Shown: positions 59,763 through 64,000 of the stretch, piece by piece
How positions within the stretch are numbered: position 1 is the stretch's first letter
Layout of the letters: every line of letters begins with the position of its first letter
Source of the DNA: CAWGCE01 sp964480915
GTDB lineage: Bacteria; Planctomycetota; Planctomycetia; Pirellulales; Pirellulaceae
Assembly (NCBI GenBank): GCA_964480915.1
Contig: CAYZRS010000005.1
Span: forward strand, 1-64,000
Reading direction: 5' to 3'
DNA: 64,000 nt
The notes under the pieces: generated by a model
Told to the model about the DNA's origin: nothing
The model's input: the letters and a program-made list of their open reading frames with translations, nothing else
Database searches by the model: none
Position numbers and translations under genes: made by a program

Positions 59763-60773
59763 ATGATTAACAAGACCCAAGTTCGGTTCGGCCTCATTGG
59801 CGCCGGTGCCATTGCACAGACGTACGTGAAATCATTTGGCGATTGCCGAAATGCGGAACTCGTCGCGGTAGCTGACGTGCGCAAAGAAGCGGCCGATGCG
59901 ATTGCCGGCGACGTCGGCTGCGATGCTTTCGATTCCCACGAAAAGATGCTCGACGAAGCCAAACTGGATGCGGTGGTCATCTGCACGCCTCCGGCGACAC
60001 ATGAGCCCATTGCCTTAGCCTGTTTTCATCGCGAACTGCACGTGCTTTGCGAAAAGCCTCTGGCGATGAGCGGCGAGTCGGCACGACGCATTTTGAGTGC
60101 AGCGCAAGCTTCCGGCGTCCGCTTCACGATGGCCTCGAAGTTCCGCTATGTGCAGGACGTGATCAAAGCCAAATCGCTGGTCGAATCGGGCATCTTGGGC
60201 GACATCATCCTGTTCGAAAATACATTCGCTGGGAATGTCGACATGAGCGGTCGCTGGAACTCCAATCCGGCTTTGAGCGGCGGTGGCGTCCTGATCGACA
60301 ATGGAACCCACTCGGTCGACATCATTCGCTACTTCCTTGGGCCTCTCGCCGAAGTGCAGGCAATGGAAGGCAAACGCATTCAACACTTGGATGTCGAAGA
60401 TACTTGCCGCCTGTTCGTCCGCAGCGAACAAGGCGTCATGGGTAGCATCGACCTTTCGTGGAGCCTGAACAAGAACTCGCCTCACTACATCAGCATCTAC
60501 GGCAGCAACGGTACCGTGCTCGTTGGCTGGCAAGAATCGAAGTATCGCCGCACAAGCGATCAAGAATGGATCGATTTTGGCCAAGGTTACAACAAGTTTG
60601 CAGCTTTCACGGCTCAGATCGAGAACTTCTGCGACGCCATCCATGGCGAAGACGCTTTGCGAATTCAGCCGCATGATGCGATCGCGTCGGTCGATGTCAT
60701 CGAAGTCGCCTATGAAGCCATGCGTCAGAGTTCTTGGTTGCCGATTGAAGGTGCCGAAACGACCGTTTCATAA
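59763..60773 (+). CDS. Gfo/Idh/MocA family sugar dehydrogenase
   Basis: The 336-residue cytosolic oxidoreductase has RFGLIGAGAIAQTYVKSFG near 9 (dinucleotide binding), AELVAVADVRKEAADAI, VVICTPPATHEPIALACF and LHVLCEKPLAMSG near 95, with the catalytic-site EKP Lys. The second domain has FRYVQDVIKAKSLVESGILG, GGGVLIDNGTHSVDIIRYFLG (His near 180 expected to act as acid-base) and KNSPHYISIYGSNG. There is no signal peptide, unlike the two other family members in this window. Its place between the aminotransferase and the acetyltransferase suggests oxidation of a nucleotide sugar at C3 before transamination. Confidence 0.92.
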   Translation: MINKTQVRFGLIGAGAIAQTYVKSFGDCRNAELVAVADVRKEAADAIAGDVGCDAFDSHEKMLDEAKLDAVVICTPPATHEPIALACFHRELHVLCEKPLAMSGESARRILSAAQASGVRFTMASKFRYVQDVIKAKSLVESGILGDIILFENTFAGNVDMSGRWNSNPALSGGGVLIDNGTHSVDIIRYFLGPLAEVQAMEGKRIQHLDVEDTCRLFVRSEQGVMGSIDLSWSLNKNSPHYISIYGSNGTVLVGWQESKYRRTSDQEWIDFGQGYNKFAAFTAQIENFCDAIHGEDALRIQPHDAIASVDVIEVAYEAMRQSSWLPIEGAETTVS

Positions 60774-60818
60774 CCGGCGATCGTTCGTAGTGATGAGATT
60801 CAGAGAATTGAGCAGGCC

Positions 60819-61424
60819 ATGAGTGCGCGCATTCATCCCACGGCAATCGTGGAAGACAACGTCACACTGGGTGACGGGACGTCCGTTTGGGATAACGCCC
60901 ATATTCGCCACGGAGCCCAGCTCGGCGAACAATGCATCGTGGGCGGAAAATCGTACATCGCCTACGACGTCGTCATTGGCAATCGCGTGAAAATCAACGC
61001 TTCTGTTTACATCTGCGCCGCGGTGACGATCGAAGATGGCGTCATGGTCAGCGCCGGCACCATCTTCACCAATGATCGATTTCCAAGAGCGACGACGCCC
61101 GACCTGACCGAATTGAGATCGTCCGACCCAGACGAAGAGACGTTGCCAACGCTCGTCAGGCAGGGCGCCACGATCGGCGCTGGGTGCGTGATTGGTAATG
61201 ACTTGGAAATAGGTCAGTTTGCCATGATCGGCATGGGCTCGACCGTCACGAAGTCGGTGCCCGACTTTCACCTCGTGCTAGGATCGCCGGCACGATCGAT
61301 CGGATTCGTCTGTCGCTGCGGTAAACTCGTGGGAAAATTCGCAGAAATTAGCTCAGGACCGGCCGCCTGTCCCAGTTGTGACCGACAGTACATCGTCGCA
61401 GGTCAATCCATCAAAGAATCATAG
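60819..61424 (+). CDS. Left-handed beta-helix acetyltransferase with C-terminal zinc ribbon
   Basis: The 201-residue protein is a hexapeptide-repeat acyltransferase: IHPTAIVEDNVTLGDGTSVW, NAHIRHGAQLGEQCIVGGKS, VVIGNRVKINASVYICAAVT, and QGATIGAGCVIGNDLEIGQF, ending the helix with VTKSVPDFHLVLGSPARSIG. This resembles WbpD/WlbB enzymes that acetylate a 3-amino nucleotide sugar with acetyl-CoA. The C-terminal FVCRCGKL and CPSCDRQY form a zinc ribbon, an addition also known in some family members. Its neighbours (dehydrogenase and aminotransferase) support a 3-acetamido-sugar pathway. Confidence 0.9.
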   Translation: MSARIHPTAIVEDNVTLGDGTSVWDNAHIRHGAQLGEQCIVGGKSYIAYDVVIGNRVKINASVYICAAVTIEDGVMVSAGTIFTNDRFPRATTPDLTELRSSDPDEETLPTLVRQGATIGAGCVIGNDLEIGQFAMIGMGSTVTKSVPDFHLVLGSPARSIGFVCRCGKLVGKFAEISSGPAACPSCDRQYIVAGQSIKES

Positions 61425-61431
61425 GGGCACC

Positions 61432-62829
61432 GTGTCCGCGGGAAGCGAACAACGCGTCGGAATTGTAGGCGGAGGCGTACTCGGCATGACGCTGGCGCTG
61501 CGCCTCGCCGAAGCTGGACACCAGGTCACCCTCTTCGAACGATCCGACCGTCTGGGCGGCTTAGCCGATGCCTGGGAGTTGGGGCCCGTCACGTGGGACC
61601 GCCACTATCACGTGACATTGCTGTCCGATCAATTCACTCGCCAGATCCTTCGCGAGCTAGACCTGGATGACGAGATGCAATGGGTCGAAACCAAGACCGG
61701 TTTCTATACGGACGGTAAGCTGTACTCGATGTCGAGTTCGCTGGAGTTCCTCCTGTTCCCCCCACTCAGTTTGATTTCAAAGTTCCGACTTGGTTGGACC
61801 ATCTTCTACGGTTCCAAAATTCGCGATTGGAAGAAACTTGAACAGATCCCGGTCGCCGATTGGCTGCAACGTTGGTCTGGCAAAAAGACATTTGAAAAAA
61901 TGTGGTTACCGCTACTGCGGTCGAAGCTGGGTGAAAACTACCAGAAAACGTCAGCGGCCTTCATTTGGGCAACCATCGCAAGGCTCTACGCGGCACGCAG
62001 AACGGGGCTGAAAAAAGAGCTGTTCGGTTATCTGCCGGGCGGATACGGCCGCATGCTGAAGTCGTTTCATGAGCGACTTGAGCAACGTGGCGTGCAGGTC
62101 CGATTGCATGCACAGGTCAAGACGGTCGATCGCGACCCGGCAACGGGAACTCCTTCCGCAGTGGTCGTCGACACCGCAACAGGGCCGCAAGAGTTTGATC
62201 GAGTGATCCTGACCGTCCCAAGCAGTCTCGTCTCACGCTTGTGTCCAAACTTATCGGAGACCGAGAAACAATCGCACGAGCAGATCGAATACCAAGGAAT
62301 CGTCTGTGGTTCGCTGCTGCTGAAGCGCCCGCTCGCGAATTACTACGTCACGAATATCACCGATGGGCACGTTCCATTCACCGGCGTTATCGAAATGACC
62401 GCTCTTGTCGATCCGAAAGAGTTTGGCGGACAGACGTTGGTCTATCTGCCACGCTACTTGCCGGCCGACGACCCCGCCTACGAACTCTCTGACGAAGAGA
62501 CCAAAGAACAGTTCCTCGTTGGCTTAGAATCGATGTATCCGAATTTTGATCGCGAAGACGTGTTAGCGTTTCGAATTTCACGAGTTCGCAGCGTCATGGC
62601 ACTGTCGACGTTGGGCTATTCGACCAAACTTCCGTCACAAACCACAAGTATTCACGGCGTCGACATCGTGAATTCGGCTCAAATCGTCAACGGCACGCTG
62701 AATGTCAACGAGACCGTTCGTCTCGCGGAAGAAGCCGCCAGCCGGCTGATTCAATCGATGGCGTGCCCCATACCCACCGGAAGCAACGACAATGACCAAG
62801 CCTTGCGCGAGCGTATCGCTCGATCTTGA
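61432..62829 (+). CDS. NAD(P)/FAD-dependent oxidoreductase (amine oxidase/UDP-Galp mutase-like)
   Basis: From the GTG at 61432 (AGGGG six bases upstream, 7 bp after the acetyltransferase stop) the protein is 465 residues. It begins with a Rossmann FAD site, RVGIVGGGVLGMTLALRLAE and TLFERSDRLGGLADAW, typical of the amine-oxidase/protoporphyrinogen-oxidase superfamily. Further blocks are WLPLLRSKLGENYQKTSAAF, YLPGGYGRMLKSFHERLEQR and FDRVILTVPSSLVSRL. Its position in the cluster suggests oxidation or isomerisation of a sugar or lipid-linked intermediate. An upstream GTG at 61378 would overlap the previous gene by 47 bp. Substrate unknown. Confidence 0.85.
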   Translation: MSAGSEQRVGIVGGGVLGMTLALRLAEAGHQVTLFERSDRLGGLADAWELGPVTWDRHYHVTLLSDQFTRQILRELDLDDEMQWVETKTGFYTDGKLYSMSSSLEFLLFPPLSLISKFRLGWTIFYGSKIRDWKKLEQIPVADWLQRWSGKKTFEKMWLPLLRSKLGENYQKTSAAFIWATIARLYAARRTGLKKELFGYLPGGYGRMLKSFHERLEQRGVQVRLHAQVKTVDRDPATGTPSAVVVDTATGPQEFDRVILTVPSSLVSRLCPNLSETEKQSHEQIEYQGIVCGSLLLKRPLANYYVTNITDGHVPFTGVIEMTALVDPKEFGGQTLVYLPRYLPADDPAYELSDEETKEQFLVGLESMYPNFDREDVLAFRISRVRSVMALSTLGYSTKLPSQTTSIHGVDIVNSAQIVNGTLNVNETVRLAEEAASRLIQSMACPIPTGSNDNDQALRERIARS

Positions 62830-63742
62830 TAACAAATGGTCGTACATGAAAACTCATGGCGATGAGGGGTGGGACTCATTCCCATCCTACTTGGATATCG
62901 TCGTACCGCGCGTCCTGGAGTTCCTGAAGCAGCGCGACCTGAAAATCACCTTCTTCGTGGTCGGTCAAGATGCGGCGATCGAAGCCAATCGGCCGGCGCT
63001 GAGTGCACTCGCCGCAGACGGGCATGAAATCGGCAACCATTCGTTTCACCACGAACCTTGGCTCCACCTCTACAGCCAAGCGCAGCTCGCCGAAGAATTC
63101 GATCGTGCCGAAGCGGCGATCGAAGCGGCGACCGGCGAACGAACCATTGGATTCCGTGGACCCGGCTTCAGTTGCCCGCAGACGGTGCTCGAAGAATTGG
63201 CCGAACGTGGCTATGAATATGACTGTTCGAGCTTTCCGACGTTTCTCGGGCCGCTGGCTCGAGCCTATTACTTCATGACCGCGAACCTAAGCCAAGACCA
63301 GCAGCAGGAGAGAAAGCAGCTCTTCGGAAAATTCGCTGAAGGCTTCCGAACACTAACGCCCCATCATTTGAAGACCAAGAATGGTCCCTTGGTGGAAGTC
63401 CCAGTGACCACGATGCCCGTCTTCAAAGTGCCGATCCATCTTAGTTACGTTCAATACCTCGGACGATACTCGACTTGGCTGGCGAAAACCTATTTCTCGG
63501 CCTCACTCGTCATGTGTCGCATTTTCGGCGTCGAACCCTCGATCTTGCTTCATCCACTCGATTTTATGGGCGCCGAAGATGATGGCGATTTAGGCTTCTT
63601 TCCAGCCATGGACGCGTCGGTCGCCGAGAAACTAGAATTAGCCGGGTTCGTCGTCGATCAGCTATGTACTAAATTTGAAGTGCTTACGATGCGTGAGCAC
63701 GTGCACCGTATTCGGCCTCGCATGAAGGCCGCTGCCATCTAA
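62792..63742 (+). CDS. Polysaccharide deacetylase (CE4-like)
   Basis: This 316-residue enzyme removes N- or O-acetyl groups from polysaccharide. CE4 elements are present: SLDLDNKW near 9-16 (Asp metal ligand), ITFFVVGQDA near 53, DGHEIGNHSFHHEPW near 76 with the zinc-binding HSxxH variant HSFHH, and TIGFRGPGFSCPQTV near 119. The C-terminal third (FLGPLARAYYFMTAN onward) is outside the basic fold. There is no signal peptide, so it may act on a cytosolic lipid-linked intermediate. The ATG overlaps the previous gene by 38 bp, which implies translational coupling. Confidence 0.9.
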   Translation: MTKPCASVSLDLDNKWSYMKTHGDEGWDSFPSYLDIVVPRVLEFLKQRDLKITFFVVGQDAAIEANRPALSALAADGHEIGNHSFHHEPWLHLYSQAQLAEEFDRAEAAIEAATGERTIGFRGPGFSCPQTVLEELAERGYEYDCSSFPTFLGPLARAYYFMTANLSQDQQQERKQLFGKFAEGFRTLTPHHLKTKNGPLVEVPVTTMPVFKVPIHLSYVQYLGRYSTWLAKTYFSASLVMCRIFGVEPSILLHPLDFMGAEDDGDLGFFPAMDASVAEKLELAGFVVDQLCTKFEVLTMREHVHRIRPRMKAAAI

Positions 63743-63765
63743 ACAAGAGCCGCGAGACCACGACC

Positions 63766-64000
63766 TTGCCTGCCGTCGCAACACTCGAAGAACGAACGGC
63801 CTGCCCTCTTTGTGGCTCCCACTCCGACGTCGTATTCCAATCCGACGGATACCCAATTCGTGATTGCGACGTTTGCCGACACCGATTCGCCGGGTTTCAC
63901 CCGAACGAGGACCATCTCGCTGCCGTCTATGGCGACGATTACTTTTTCGCAGGTGGAGCCGGCTATCCAAACTACCTGAAGAACGAACAGTTATTGCTGT
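63766..64000 (+). CDS. N-terminus of a probable SAM-dependent methyltransferase (partial)
   Basis: An open frame from TTG at 63766 runs off the end of the window. The first 78 residues contain two Cys pairs of a zinc ribbon (CPLCG and CDVC) spaced as in class I methyltransferases of surface-polysaccharide clusters, followed by RFAGFHPNEDHLAAVYGDDY, then FFAGGAGYPNY. The family often continues with a SAM-binding domain, which is not visible here. The start is uncertain because no ATG is available. It continues the plus-strand polysaccharide cluster, 24 bp after the deacetylase. Confidence 0.65.
   Translation, partial: MPAVATLEERTACPLCGSHSDVVFQSDGYPIRDCDVCRHRFAGFHPNEDHLAAVYGDDYFFAGGAGYPNYLKNEQLLL

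Overview
The window looks like part of a planctomycete chromosome, most like a member of the Pirellulales. The signs are several secreted proteins that start with an 'LE.R.LLA'-type motif (LESRRVLT, LERRQLLAG, LEDRHLLAAD, LEERIVFDA), PEP-CTERM tails, dockerin-like EF-hand modules, a DUF1559 pseudopilin-like protein, DUF1573, Tat-exported Gfo/Idh/MocA oxidoreductases and an LRR lipoprotein. The naming of the order is inference; no rRNA is present to confirm it.

Layout. 0.1-6.3 kb: secreted repeat proteins around an inositol-monophosphatase gene, with a promoter, structured RNA and terminator on the minus strand at 4.0-4.2 kb. 6.4-13.6 kb: M42 aminopeptidase, CinA-like protein, then the aspartate-family set homoserine dehydrogenase, predicted homoserine kinase (iPGM family) and a four-ACT aspartate kinase, then a phosphopantetheinyl transferase. 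13.7-17.0 kb: secreted proteins and DUF1573. 17.4-20.9 kb: ffh-rpsP-trmD-rplS, without rimM, and with a 100-N assembly gap inside the repetitive rpsP tail. 21-33 kb: EboE, DUF937, a Tat oxidoreductase, an LRR lipoprotein, a coiled-coil nuclease-like protein facing an AddA-like helicase-nuclease, a CPBP protease, and an Flp pilin. 34-42 kb: two proteins sharing a Cys-containing module, the second with an outer-membrane beta-barrel, followed by a 1,333-residue subtilase. 42-55 kb: tRNA-Ser(GCT), ApbE, an oxidoreductase, a candidate leader-peptide/terminator element, PEP-CTERM proteins, a DUF1559/lipoprotein pair, a glycosidase-like protein, a carbamoyltransferase, a Ser/Thr kinase with RDD domain, tRNA-Lys(TTT) and an ankyrin protein. 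55.6-57.4 kb: a probable selenoprotein facing a thioredoxin-family gene. 57.6-64 kb: a surface-polysaccharide cluster (GT2, DegT aminotransferase, sugar dehydrogenase, hexapeptide acetyltransferase, FAD oxidoreductase, polysaccharide deacetylase, start of a methyltransferase).

The strongest unusual signal is the gene at 55661-56746. An in-frame TGA sits exactly at the first Cys position of a thioredoxin-fold CxxC motif, the same frame stays open for 298 further codons, and a small hairpin fitting the bacterial SECIS pattern lies just downstream. This suggests a secreted dockerin-type redoxin that uses selenocysteine. Two other candidates are RNA elements: the minus-strand RNA at about 4019-4198 and the plus-strand element at 45267-45435, which has a perfect Shine-Dalgarno, a 12-codon ORF and a strong terminator.
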